Shown here: positions 1-13,000 of the stretch, in pieces | Layout: every line of letters starts with the position of its first letter | How positions within the stretch are numbered: the first letter of the stretch is position 1 | Source: Malania oleifera | Taxonomy: Eukaryota; Streptophyta; Magnoliopsida; Santalales; Ximeniaceae | Length of the DNA: 64,000 bases | Reading direction: 5' to 3' | Assembly (NCBI RefSeq): GCF_029873635.1 | Contig: NC_080423.1 | Span: 99,196,397-99,260,396, forward strand | Program-made: the position numbers and the translations under genes | The notes under the pieces: model-generated | Databases searched by the model: none | Told to the model about the DNA's origin: nothing | The model's input: only the letters and a program-made list of their open reading frames with translations

Positions 1-318
1 AAACAAAGGTTGAAAATAAAAGAAAGTCTTAAGGTTGCCATGATGGAAGATTCAATAGTAGATTCAATTTCATATGTGAGTCTGCTATGGCATGATCAGG
101 TTGGGCTGTCATGAATGACATAGCTGCCAATAGATTTTAAATATGTAGCTCCAGCCTAGACTGTCCAATAAGAGTCACTGATCATGCAATTGGAAATTCA
201 AATAGAAACAAGTGAATAAGGTCAATAGCTTATTAGCTCACGGCATGTGTTTCCACTGTTCAAGGGCATTGTGGTAAGAATTTTTAAGCCTCAAAAGATA
301 AACACCTTCTTAAATCTG

Positions 319-368
319 ATAATGTTAGGATGCCTCAAAGATCATAATGTTAGGATGCCTCAAAGATC
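319..368. repeat. Perfect 25-bp tandem duplication
   Basis: The unit beginning ATAATGTTAGG and ending CAAAGATC occurs twice back to back (319-343 and 344-368) with no mismatch that I can see, which suggests a recent duplication. Confidence 0.9.
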
Positions 369-1137
369 TATGGTTTATTATTTCCCTCAGAATATTCTCA
401 TCAATCTGGAGCCAGAAACAGAATTTTTATTAATAACACTATCAACCAAAAGAAATTATAAATAAAATAGTTCTGAGTTTTGTCGATGATACGTAAAATA
501 TAGAAAAAGGAACTGATTTAAACTAACTCAATCCCTGGTCTTAACATGATATAACACACGTTCTTTGATGTATAACACAGAATGTGTCAAAAATCCCAAA
601 ATGCAATCAAGTATGAAATTGAAGATTTGACTGTCAATAAAGACACTCTTGTTTTCAAAAAATCTGCACATCCAATATAAATTGAAAATAAAAGACTCTT
701 TAATAATGGTCAAGTACCACAACTTCCAAGGACACGACCAATTGATTTCACTTTGTATGCAGGAGCTTTGTGCACTGAGCCATCCTTTTTTTTTTTTTAA
801 TATATATAATTATGGAGAAAGGTTGAATAACTTGGGGCCTTGATGGCCCAGAATTCAGCCACTAGTTTAGTGGATTCAGTATGTGAATGTGATGGTGGCT
901 TGGGTTGAAATCCATGTCTATATATAATCATTAGTGCATATTTAAGGAACCTTTGATTGATCATATTTGTTCTTATTCTTATATATGCAGGCATGAAAAA
1001 GGAAATTTCGAAGGGAAAGGCAGAATACATAAAAGAAGTAAATAAGATTAAGTATACGAGAAGTATATAGGTCCAGGAAGAGAGCACCTAATACTCATAA
1101 ACACTGTGACTTATTATGCACATACTAAGTATAATTG

Positions 1138-1262
1138 CATAGATTTGAAAGATATTATTGGGAATGTTCATATCATAGAAGAAGGACGGGCCATATAATT
1201 GCATTGCGTAGATTTAAAAGATATCATTGGGAACGTTCATATCATATAAGAACAAGCCATTG
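1138..1262. repeat. Diverged tandem duplication of about 68 bp
   Basis: Two adjacent copies share GATTTGAAAGATATTATTGG-like and TTCATATCAT words. The first covers about 1,138-1,205 and the second about 1,206-1,262. Several substitutions separate them. No coding role is seen. Confidence 0.75.
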
Positions 1263-1567
1263 GCAAGTTCTACAAGATTCTGTTCAAAGAGACCTCCAAC
1301 TTCAGACCAAGACTTCATGATCTGGAAATTGAGGTAATCCATGGAAAGTAAGCTGGTAGGACATGGATCCTATTTTTCGCTTGTTGGAATGGATATGGAA
1401 GGTTAAAATTGGAGTTAGAAAATTGAAATAACTCGCCATCAGGAAACAAAAAAAAAATGAACAGAAAACTGAGAATCAAATTAGCTCTTTGATGATTGAT
1501 TAAAGCCAAACCCTCAGTACCTCTTGTTTCAAGCAATACAGATTTAACAAACATGCTTCATAATATA

Positions 1568-1667
1568 AGGCATATATTATTTGAGAATGATATAGTAAGT
1601 ATTGGAAATTTTTATATAAAGGTATGCAAAGAATTATATGAGAATGATAGTGAGTACTGGTTTCAAG
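1568..1667. repeat. Diverged tandem duplication of about 52 bp
   Basis: The words TGAGAATGATA and AGTAyTGG recur with a spacing of about 52 bp (copies near 1,568-1,619 and 1,620-1,667). The copies differ at many positions. Confidence 0.6.
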
Positions 1668-3109
1668 AAATATGCTACTATTCAAGTATTAGGATAACAC
1701 CCAGCAAGGGGGCAAACAGCAAGCATAAAATGAAGCAAAGAGTACTCTTCTTTCTGCAATAACAAACAGTAAGATTACATGAATCAAGCAGAAAAATTTA
1801 TAGATAATATAAACTTAAAGAAAGCCACTCTCCAACAATTTTTGCAAATTAGATAGGCAACAAGTAAGGAAATAGTTTATCTATTAAACAGAATCAAGCA
1901 GGATATCAGAATCAGAAGGCATAAACAAAGAACATTTCTGCCATGTACCTCGGAAACACTCATGTTGCTACACTGCGTTTCCTCTGAATGATTTTTTTGG
2001 GTATTTAATTAGTGAATATGGATTCCTGCAATTTCACTCAAGTAGAAACTGTAGCCTCTTGCAAACGCTGAAATACCAATGCTTTTCAATATGATTTTCC
2101 TCATTGATATTTCACAGAGTCATGTTGAAGTAGTTCATAAGAACCACAAAGTTCTGAATAAAAATATAAGAGATAACAATTTGGGGAATTTTTTAAAATA
2201 AAGAAGCTAATGGTTGTGCATAAATTAGAATAAAATAATCCAAAAATTAAAAAATAAAAACATAAACATGCACACAGCCATAGTCTCCAAACCAGATCTG
2301 TCAGAGAGAGAGAGAGAGAGAGACCCAAGGCTCCTTAGTGTCTCGAGATTTCCAGAGTATTGACCTAATTCCCACACACAACCTTGTGCAACTAGGGTTT
2401 GTAGAGAAATCTGAAGAATTTGGGTTTGGAGATGCAAAGGGAGTTGTGTGGAGAGAGGGATTTGAGAGGGAATTGGATACTCAAATACATGGGGAGAGAA
2501 TGATTTTTGAATACATGAATTTGGGTGAATGAAATTCACCGTGAATTTTACTCAAATGCAAATACACACTCTCAAATGTTATCCCAAACAGTGTATTTGA
2601 ATTTCAACTTCCCAAATTCAAATACACAGCACCAAATTCAAGTTCCCAAACAGACCAAAAACAACATCTCTAATGAGAAATTTGAACTTCTATAGGAGTA
2701 AATGTAACACAACTAGATTCTAACGTATATGTAATAAAATGGCACATCTATGTTGTGCACACTCTATTAAAACTTTTGATAAAAGAAAGGTTGAGGAGAA
2801 TAATAAGAAAACTTAAAAAAAAGTCTCTTCACAAACTCTACAACAAAATACTTATCAAACTAAGAACTCATAAAAATTCAACCAACATCACTAAAAGAGC
2901 CACTGCTCTCACCAATATGCTCTTTTGCCTCTTTTCTAGATGCATGATGTTTTTCCTTTTTTAACAACACACTTCACTCATAAATGGATGTCAACTGCAA
3001 TTTTGGAATTTGTAAGATATTTTCTCTAGCTTTTCTTAACAATGAAAATGACAATAACAACACAAACCAAAGTAATTCTATATCTACTCCCTTTCTACCA
3101 TTAAGAACA

Positions 3110-3960
3110 ACTCACACCTCCACACACATGCATTATTCGGTATCTTATCTTCTATAGATTTTATGCTGAGTCCATTCCTTTATCTTTTATGTCATGCTTG
3201 ACTCGCTAAATGGAATGTGATGGGAATGGATTGGAATATAAAATTAGATAGAAAGCATGAAAAATCAAGTGAAAGCACAAAAAATACAAACTCTATTAGA
3301 TTCCATTTGATTTCACTTCATTCCTATGCATCAATCATATAGTTCGAGTAAAACCATTCATGCATCTTAGCATTCGCTTTTCTATAATTTCTAACTTATG
3401 GCTATTTTGTGTCTTAGTTGCCCAACATTGTAATCCACATGCATAATAGGTCTTATAGTTGTCCGAACATTTTTTTAAGAAAACTTTAATGGCATTCTGC
3501 AATCACCACAACACACCTAAAGCACTTCTCCATTTTTCCAAACCTATTTTAATTCGATGTATTACATCTTCAATTTTTCCTTCAACTTGCACAGTGGATC
3601 CAAGATATCAAAATCACTAGTACATAGTTTCTTAACAAATAACAATTAAATATTTTCTTCATTATTCTTCTTAGAATGATCCAACTTGCATTTGTGTAGT
3701 TGGTCTCGCTTCCACTTGTCTTTAAATCCCTAAGTTCTAAAAATTCTCTCCATAAATTCAACCTAAATTCTACTTCACTTCTAGTACCATCAACCAAGAT
3801 AATATCTAGGCATCTACAAACAACATTCGCCATGAACTTTGCATATACCCATTAGGTTCATCCATAACTAAAGCAAAAATATTATGAATCAAGGCAGGAT
3901 TTTGTGTATATCTATCGCAATTGGAAATTATTTAGACTATCAACTAATCATTGTGTGCGA
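3110..3960 (-). mobile_element. Decayed RTE-type LINE fragment (reverse transcriptase part)
   Basis: Read on the minus strand, this matches the better-preserved RTE LINE at 45,978-49,090. It includes reverse-transcriptase motif words equivalent to LFALVMD and ADDIVLVDETRS, followed by the linker WREFLELRDLKTS. It is heavily mutated, with frame breaks and stop codons, and has no recognisable 3' tail. A palindromic insert of about 120 bp (near 3,208-3,330) with arms related to GGAATGnnATGGGAATGGA splits it. It is a dead remnant of an old insertion. Confidence 0.7.
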
Positions 3961-4315
3961 GGCTACCTTCTTTTCCCTAAATCTTCTAGTCATAAAAACC
4001 AAACTGACCATCATTTCTACAGTTTCTAATCTTAGTCTCTGTCCAATTATCCTCTCCTAGCTGCTTATGTTCATCCTTTCTTTGTTTGTATTTTGGAAAG
4101 ATATGATGATATGATATTACATTTGAAGCGGACGCATTTCCATTGGTAAAGACAAAGTCTGATAGACAAGCTATAATGACATGTTTTCATTCAGAAAAAG
4201 CAATTGAGCAACAATCTAAGCTCATCAAGGCAACATTTTTTAAAACCATGTAATCAAAATAGCTAAGTTCTAATTTCTTTTATTCCTCTCTAACATGAAA
4301 AAAGTTTCAACTCAC
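3961..4315. other. AT-rich intergenic sequence, nothing recognised
   Basis: No coding, RNA or element signature was found here beyond scattered low-complexity AT runs. Confidence 0.5.
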
Positions 4316-4934
4316 CTTTTAGTATTGCAATAGTTCTTCCAAACACTCCACCTCTAAACACAGTAACGCTTCTTCAGACTCCGTTTTTTTTCTGCAGATA
4401 AACAAAGTAAAAGAAAAGTTATGCATGGAGACCGAAATCCCATCAAACCCATCTTCTTATCACATCATAAACAGAGAGAATTCAACTACCTTGAAGCTTC
4501 TGGCCCATCGAGATCCCTAAATCAACCAAAGTTCAAATAAAGATTATTAGAAAACTGATAAACCCAAATATTAAAGAAAATTTTAACAAACCAGAAACAG
4601 AAATAGAAATCAAAGGATCAGACCTTTAGGTTTCAGGGCCGTCATGATCTTTTCCTTACCAATCTTGCATGATCGAGTAAGTTATAAATTATGTCTCCCC
4701 CAAAACATTTCCGCTAGCAATAAGAATTAAACCAATAAGCAGCAAAAATAACTGGGAAAACAAGAGATTTCTACATTGGATGTTGTGATTGGTGAGCAGG
4801 ATGGAGCAAGCCATGCGAAGATCTAGAAGAAAAAAAAAAGCGGATAAAGTTAAAATTTGGAATATCTGAGCCGAGAACGATAAAAAAAAAAAATTAATAA
4901 AAATTAATATATTTTGTAAAAATAAATAATCCAT
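4316..4934 (-). other. Possible spliced minus-strand transcript (non-coding or gene remnant)
   Basis: Three segments on the minus strand are bounded by good splice signals. An exon ends at 4,624 (CTAAAG|GTCTGA). A 27-base exon lies at 4,516-4,490 (acceptor GATTTAG, donor TTCAAG|GTAGTT). A 76-base exon lies at 4,391-4,316 (polypyrimidine tract plus CTGCAG acceptor, strong donor AAAAG|GTGAGT). The last exon has a stop in every frame, so at most a very short peptide could end there. It could be a long non-coding RNA, the 5' UTR of a gene I cannot follow, or the remnant of a gene. The 5' end is not known; the upper limit given is only where a small open frame begins. This is inferred from splice signals alone. 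Confidence 0.3.
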
Positions 4935-7098
4935 AAAATATGTATATTTTCTATTGTTTTAAATTGTATTAAATCTATTTTTTTTTATTTTCAAAACTTT
5001 TATCAAATCAAGATATTCGTAAAAGAAAATTTGGGTTCTTTTATTAAAAAAATTTTAAAATAAGAGCTTGATATTTGAATTGATTGATTTTGATTGTTTA
5101 TAATTGAATAACTAATTCATATAAGTTATTCTTATGGGGTAATTTTTAATGGTTTTGCGCAATTTTTTAGTCTCCATTTTTAATTTATTTTTGAAATATT
5201 TATAAATCAAACTTAAATTTTAATTGGAAATTATTATTATCACTTTGCGATAATTTTCTAACAACTTAAAGAATTAATGATATAAACAAGCATAGAATCT
5301 AATGAAAATTTCTTATACTATTTGATAATTTTATTTAATAATTTACAATAATTTAAGATGAAAAACACTTAACCTCGCAAAATTTGTTAAAAATATGTGA
5401 ACTCTTCTCGAGGTTTTAAAATTTTCATACATATCTAAAGAAATGATAGAGCTTTTCTATGGATTTTAAAAATCTTATAAAAGTTTATTGAGATTTGGTG
5501 AAAAGACAATTTTGTCATAATTTTTTTTGTAAAAATGAACATCTAAAAGGGGGTATAATTGTCTCAAATCAAATGTTAAATTAAGTGTGACTTGTGAAAT
5601 TTTTGAAATTATCATAAAAGTTCAGTCTTTTTTATTGTACTAGTAAGCATTACAAAATTTAATAAAGCATAATATTTTCCTAAAAGAAATGCACATAAAT
5701 TTATCAAGCTATGAATTATATCAAAGACTTCAAAGCTGTGAATTATTATTTTCAAGATTAATTCATCACAATAAAGGCTTTGTGAACTATATCAAACTAT
5801 GAGAACTATTTAAATTAATTTAATGCATGAAACAAAATAGATTTTAATCCAACCATTTGATTCTAGTAAATGGCACACTCTTCTTTTGTTAAATATATGG
5901 AGAGGCTTTCCGTTCATTTGAAATCATTTGAAAAATCTAAAAGTAATGCCCCGTGGATGATAATACCTTTGATGACATTCAAGAAATAGCTAAGACCAAA
6001 AACACTTTCTTCTCAATATTCATATAGTCGACATAATGGAGGGTGTGTGAGAGAGAGCAAAGAGTAGAGAGGGAGAGGAAGAGAAAGGGCAAGGGTTGAG
6101 ATGACACCGTTTGTGTGACGCCTCGACTTTCGTATCAATTTTATAAAAGTATAGAAAAAAAAATTCAAGAAACTAGTTTTAGAAAAGGAGTTTAGCCATA
6201 AAAATACAAAATTAATGGTGCAAAAATAGCCATTTATTCACTTCAAATTAGGGTTTGACTCAAAAGCTCTCAAAACTTTCCAAAATTTTCATAACTTTAG
6301 GAATATTAATTCAAATTCCACAAAATTATCAAAAACAAATGACAAAAAGAGCATTTTATATTGTACATGAGGGCTAAATTTTTGCAAAATTGAAATCAAA
6401 TTTGAATAGATAATGAATCTGAGGACAAATGTAACATGTAGTCGTGCATGTGAGGTCGTGAGTGAAAGGGACTATCATAGTAAAGGTAAATATGAAGAAG
6501 AAGAAGACAAGATGGAGATGGTAAAGATATGAGAAAAAGAAAGAATGTTGTTCAAACTTTAGCTTTGCCTTTCCAAATTACTTCTTTTAATTTTTTAGAA
6601 TTCTAAAATACACCCTACAAGTATAACTGTCTCAAAAATTTTGAAACCAATCATATAAAAGTATTTTTTTTAAATAATCTTTTTTAGAAAAAAAAATTAT
6701 TTAAAAAAAGTAATTTAAGAAGTAAGTACTTATTAAGTGTAAACCAAATACTACTTATCATTAACATAAATACTTATAAAAAATACATTTAAAAAAATCC
6801 TATTTTTTAAGACATTCCAAACTGTGAGAGGAGGTTTGTGTAATTTTTCACAATCTGAAAAAGGTCTGTATTTTTATACAAACTTCAAAAAATAAAAATA
6901 AATAAATAATCTGTCTTCTGTCTTATTTTATTAGCTCACTTGTTTAACATTAATTGCCGGTTTACAGTAGAAATAAGGCTTAATTTGTATAATTACCACT
7001 CGAATATTTTCAGCTTGTAGAAAGGATTGAAAAACATGCTTATCCGAACGGCCCGTGCAGGAGCTCACCCTCGCCATTGCCGCTCCAGGGGTGTGGCA
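4935..7098. other. AT-rich intergenic region upstream of the synthetase gene
   Basis: No coding gene is supported. The stretch contains long A/T runs, a purine-rich GAGAGAG patch at about 6,049-6,090, and an inverted A/T-rich segment at about 6,650-6,800 that may be MITE-derived. The promoter of the gene starting at 7,099 must lie in its last few hundred bases, but I cannot identify a clear TATA element. Confidence 0.5.
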
Positions 7099-10000
7099 AT
7101 GGCTGCAGCACTTGCTCAATGCATTTTCTTCTCTAAGCCCTCAGTCTTCCTTCGGACCAATAACTCGAGAGGCTTCACTTTCTCTGTACGTTTCTCTTCC
7201 TCTTCTCCCTGCTCTTCTACTCTCTCTGCAGATAAGCTTCACCGCCAGAAATGGAGACAACCGGCGGTTTCGGTACTGGATATTGGCGGAGTCAAGATTT
7301 CTAAAGAAGGTAACTTACCCGCCTCACAAAATCGCACTTTAAGAGCTGGGTCGGTCTTATTTTCACATCGCGAGTGTTTAAAATGTTGCAATTTGTTGGT
7401 ATAATTTGAAATACTAGCGTTGGATTTGCATTTTTCCAATTTATGTGTTGGTTCATTTTGTATCGTTTTATTCTATTGCTATAAGCTATTTGGCGAAATT
7501 GCAGTTCTCTGTAATGGTTCCGCATTTTTTTACTATCGTGGGTGTTTGAATTTCCACGTTTTGTAGGTTAAATTAATCGGGGTTTATCGGGCAATAGAAG
7601 TCATGTGCTGGTTATTTTGAATTTTAGTTATTAATTGATATATTTGGATAGCGGGTTTAGAATGTCTTCTAGCTTAATTTTCTTTAGGAAGTTTGAATTT
7701 ATCCTGTAAAATTGTCTGGGTTTTGGTTTAGTTAAATTTCATTATTAGTTGGTTAAATTTAATGGAATGGCTTAGTGTATTTGGATAATGGGGCTTTTAG
7801 GAGGTGGAATGACACGCAGTGTATGAGATGCTGGTCCTTGGAACTTGGAGCGGTGTGTTTGCACGTGCGTGTGTATGTTGTCTGTATTTTCAAGATCTGC
7901 GGACTAGTTTTGATGAATTTTTCTAGGATGGGCCAAGTGAGCAATGCGGTAGATGCAGATTTCACGAAATATGTCAGCTTTGCATTTTTATTTTTTATTT
8001 TTGGTTTAAGCAAAGTATAGATTTTCCAAAATATGTCAGCTTTGTATTTTATTTTATTTTTGTTTAAACAGAGAATTATGCTGAGAGAAAAGACAACATC
8101 AGATAATTGCCTTTTTTGTTTTTTTAAGTTTTGTATATTTTGTGAATTTGGAATCCATGTACTGGTTTTCATTGGTTTAGTAATGGGTTTGTAGATTTGG
8201 TGAGGGATGACCCAACAAACAATGTACCAGATGCTATTTTTTCAAAACTAGGGATGCAACTTCACATGAGGGATCGACATCCAATCGGGATTTTGAAGAA
8301 TGCGATATATGACTATTTTGATAAAAATTACTCCAACAAATTTGATAAGTTCGATGATCTCTGCCCAATTGTATCTGTAAAAGAGGTGCGATCATCAGTT
8401 CATTCTAGAATGTGTAACAATTCCATGCTTGTTTCATTGTTGTGCTCTAATGTGCCTGTGCCTGTTCCACTCATGGGTAAGTGCATATCCTTGTCAATTT
8501 TTTGATCTATTTCTCAGTGTGCTGTCTGCATATAGTTACCCTTTTGATATTTACTCCTTGATGGCGTAGTCCTTATGTTTGGTGTTGAACATTGAAAATC
8601 AAATTAGGGTTTGCATGTGATACCAATTTATGTTAGGGCAGCATAAGAGTCTATGAGCCAAGCATAAGCAAAGAGAGCCACTAAAGCCGCCGAATCTCTC
8701 AGCTTGGTTAAATTATTGACTTTCTAGTTTTTATCTGACACATTTTTTGCTAGTTCTTGATAGTGCACAGTAAATTAGAAAATCATTTTGAACAATAGGA
8801 TTTGGCTCTTTTAGAGGTTATCTTAGTTGTAGATTTTTCTTTGAACTAGATTTCATGGAGACAAAGGGGGATTGTATGACAGGGCTCACTATTTTCTAAT
8901 TTAATTAAGAAACTCTAAACCAAGCATTTTTCCCCTGAAATTCCGTGGGATTATTTCATATAAAATTTAATAATGGCTTGTAAAGAAGCAGGTCATGTGG
9001 TGCGTAAGGTTCCCATGCCACATTAAGGATTGGGGAGAGCATGATGCGTGCTGCCTTAACCCTACATTATGGAGAGGCTGTTTTCATGGTTTCAACATGT
9101 GACCTGTAGATTTTGTTGCAGCACCCTTACCATTAGGACAAGGTTGGCAGATGGCCTCTAAAACAGTGAAAAGAAAGGGAAGAGAGATTCTTCTATTTTG
9201 AGCCTCCAAATAAGCCATGAGGAGATCAATTAAGAACCATTAAGAAGGATATAAAGGTTCTGACAGTTCCACTAAATTTCTCTTTGGAACCTATTCTTTT
9301 GAGAAGTTATGGGAGTATTCAAATAAGATGGTAACTCTTACGGCTCTGACAAATTGGTATGCTGTTCTGATATGCAGCCTCGTTATGCTTGAGTTACCTA
9401 GACTACAACTTTTAACGGTGCATGAAATTGGAAGAGACTCATTGAACTCTATTTAGCCTAAAGTAAATGGGGTAGCTTATCCATACATATGACACATACG
9501 TATGCATGTATGTGAATACATGCACAACAGCACAAGTGTTAAGAAATGCCTTTGATTTAGTTTAGCTGGTGGTTTTCAAGAATTTGGAATGATTGCAAGA
9601 GAAGGAATAAAGAAATAATCTATGATGTGCAGACTCAAACATGCATGAGATGGAAGATGCCCTTTGTCAACGACTTGTAACGACCCCCGTAATCCCCAGT
9701 CCATTCTCTCTTGCTTGGAAGAAAAGAAAAAATAAACCGAGAGAGTAGATGCACAGGCACATGATTTATTTGTGGGGCCTGACTGCACTTATGCATGCTT
9801 GAGTTTGGTTGGTGTGTATATGTATGTGAAAGAACAATGGAAGGGAATAACACAGTGTTATCTCCACAATGGAAATACATAATATATTTATTTTTATTTG
9901 CACATTGAAATAAATAAAGATAGGCACCTTGCCAGTTTCCAGGCAAGTAATAAGATGGAGGTGGACACAGTTGGTGTGTCAACTAGGCTGAACACCCCAA

Positions 10001-13000
10001 TAGTTGATAAGAGGTGTACATAGCAAGCAATTTACTTAATATAATGGTAAAACATTGCATTTCTCAGCACATTTATTGAATATTTATGTATTTACAAAAT
10101 ATGAAACAGAAGGAAAGACTTTGTTTTATTAATCATTTAAGATAAATACAGTGCATAAATGTGCACTGCCAGGAGAAGAAAATGAACATTCACTTAATTG
10201 ATATAAAGGAAGGCTAACAATAGTGTATATTTGTAGTTTGATGCCAAAATCATAGTAGAATTCTTCATAGAGCAGTTATTAAAAGAAATAAAAGATACTT
10301 TACAGATATCCACAAGGACCCTAATCTTTGAAGATGTCTCTACTGGAAATTTCTGCATTCTCCCTCAATGCCTATGCTCCATAAAAGATGGGTTGTACCT
10401 TCCACATTATTGATCTTTAGAGCTCTAAAAAGTTTCTTAGCTCCTGAAGTATGAAACTTATCCTTTCTTTTGAATTGAAGTGGGGTGCGCAGAGTGTATT
10501 CTTATGCATAGACGGAAACAAAAGGCCTATCTTTTGTTTCTTTTACTTTTTTTTATTTTTAATGGAAAATAGAAGATGGTTGCAAGTGTTTATTTTTTCC
10601 CGTTGGGGAAAAAGCTGTGTTTTCTAGTACAAAAACTGATCTCTGCTCCTAACTGAAAAACTGCTTATCTTAACCATCTTTGCTTTGTGCTCATATATAG
10701 AAAATCTATCAGTTATTTTATTAAATTCTATAGTGATGAATTATACAATTTCTTGTTCACTGTCACTGCACATTTTATTTTGTGATGTTTGAATTTTGTC
10801 AGAATGTTGTTTGCATTCCTGTGATTGTGAACATACTTATTGCAGAACTTTGATGGTGTCCTGGTACCTGCTGATCATGTGAGCAGGAGTTATAACGACA
10901 CATATTATGTGGACTCTGGAACTGTCTTAAGGTGCCATACAAGTGCACATCAAGCTGAACTGTTAAGGAAGGGGCACTCCCATTTCCTTGTAACTGGAGA
11001 TGTTTATCGTAGAGATTCTATTGATTCAACTCATTACCCAGTGTTCCATCAGGTTTCGTGTTCTTGATTGTTGAAGTCATAATTCTATAGCAACAGATTC
11101 AGTTTCCATTGCCATCTTATTGGTGAATTTGAGTCCTGATCATGCAGATGGAAGGGGTTTGTGTTTTTACACCACATGATTGGGAGGCATCTGGCATGGA
11201 ACCTACATCTTATGCAGCAGGAGATTTAAAGAAATGCCTAGAGGGTTTGGCGCGGCATTTATTTGGTAAATATGGAGTGGGAGCTTGACTTGAGCAACCG
11301 CATATTTTTGTTACTTGCTGGCATAGTGAAAAAATATTGTATTTAACATTTATTTCGACACTGCATAAAATTGTGAATAAAGTGGAAATAACGAAATGAT
11401 GAATTGCAGAGTGTGGCTTGTTTTTGTTTAGTGTTATATTAGGATAATATTGGAATGCACATGATTCAATGCATTTGTTAAGCGTTTGATTAGCAAATTG
11501 CTTGCAAGAAATTTCTGTTCTGATACAGACTGGCAACCAATGTAATAGTCAAGAATATTCTTGACCTTCTCCAGAAAAGCAGAATTAATGATTGCAAATT
11601 CTGGTGGAATATGTAGCAGATTGTGTTAGTGAAATCCTTTTTTGTGTGTCAGCCTAATTTTTTGAAATATTTAACTTAGGTGCTGTGGAAATGCGCTGGA
11701 TTGACACCTATTTTCCATTCACTAATCCATCATTCGAACTTGAGATATATTTCCAGGTATGCATGCAGTCTTCATTATTTCCATGTATTGGTTGGTGGCT
11801 AATTTGACTTTATTATGTGGTTGGGTTGTGAATTTCTTTTTGTAAGATCCCGACACTTTTGGTTTAGCTGTTTTGAAAACATTCTTTAGTTGTTCTCATG
11901 AGAAGCAGAGGACTAATGAACACCATCAAGAAATTAGCAAGGGTGGGGTTTTAATCCTATATGACACATTTCTAATTTCATTATTTGGAAATATCTTTGA
12001 AAGGATACAAGGAAGTTTATCTTCTCAAAGATTATCTTATTTCTAGATACATGCACACACCCACACAAGGCACTAAATTTGACAGTTTGAGTGCTATAAA
12101 TCTACTGAGATTGTCAATTTAAATGCTAAATAAAGTAGTTAAGATATCCTTGAATGAATTTAAACAATGCAATACAAATAATATACCACACATTATTCAA
12201 AAACTTCCTTTTTCTTTTTAGATTATCTACATCACAACCGTCACTACAACTTGTAAGTGGCAGGTTGCCACTTAGTATGGCAAGTGAGTCACTGTTTGAA
12301 GTAGTGTTTATAAGGTGTACTTGTGGAATAATATTGTGATAGGTGAGGGTTTGAAGGTGGACAATTTATGAAATAAGCTGTTGATTCTGACTATTTACTA
12401 TTTTGGGCTCTGAACCTTGGGTCTAGGGCTTAACGTCCGGAGAAGGATTAGGTAATAAAAAATGAGTCTGACATGTCAAACTAAGCATGATAGGACCCAT
12501 GGACAATTAACTGATTCATGCCTAGAAATAAGCTGTTGAAAATTCTGAATATTTACTACATCACATGGAGGAGGATTAAGTTGAATAAAGTAAGAATTCC
12601 AGAAGTGCAACTACTGCTGCTGCCTGCAGACATGAATGGGAATTTTCATATTTATTCAGAGAACTATTTGTATTGGGATTTATAATCCCATACGATGGGT
12701 ATTTTGTAGATTTTTTGTTTTATTACCTATATACAAAAATAAAAGAGATATTCAAAATTGTAATAACTATCATGGAATTAAACTTATAAGTCATACGATG
12801 AAACTATGGGAAAGGGTAGTTGAACAAAGATTAAGGTTAGAAACGAAGGTCTCAAAAAATCAATTTGGTTTTATGCCTGGGAGATCTACCACAGAGACTA
12901 TTTATCTTTTAAGAAGATTAATGGAAAAGTTTAGGGAAAAGGAGAGGGACTTGTAAATGATATTTATTGACCTTGAGAAAGCATATGATAGGATACCTAG

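Larger units (their letters stand above)
1..3100. other. Intergenic region, no gene recognised
   Basis: I see no supported coding gene here. The short open frames have no recognisable domain and no convincing splice context. The stretch holds three short tandem duplications (listed separately), a GA dinucleotide tract at about 2,303-2,323, and a segment at about 2,380-2,680 rich in the words AAATTCAA and ATTTGAAT in both orientations. That last segment may be an old MITE, but I cannot define its ends. Confidence 0.6.

Noticed and set aside
4689-4934. Small hydrophobic open frame ending in MACSILLTNH...GNVLGET
   Set aside because: It has one membrane-like stretch and no homology I recognise. 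It overlaps the possible first exon of the uncharacterised spliced transcript and is too weak to call as coding.
7055-7342. 95-residue frame overlapping exon 1 of the synthetase gene
   Set aside because: It is a shadow frame. The transit peptide and downstream homology are in the other frame.
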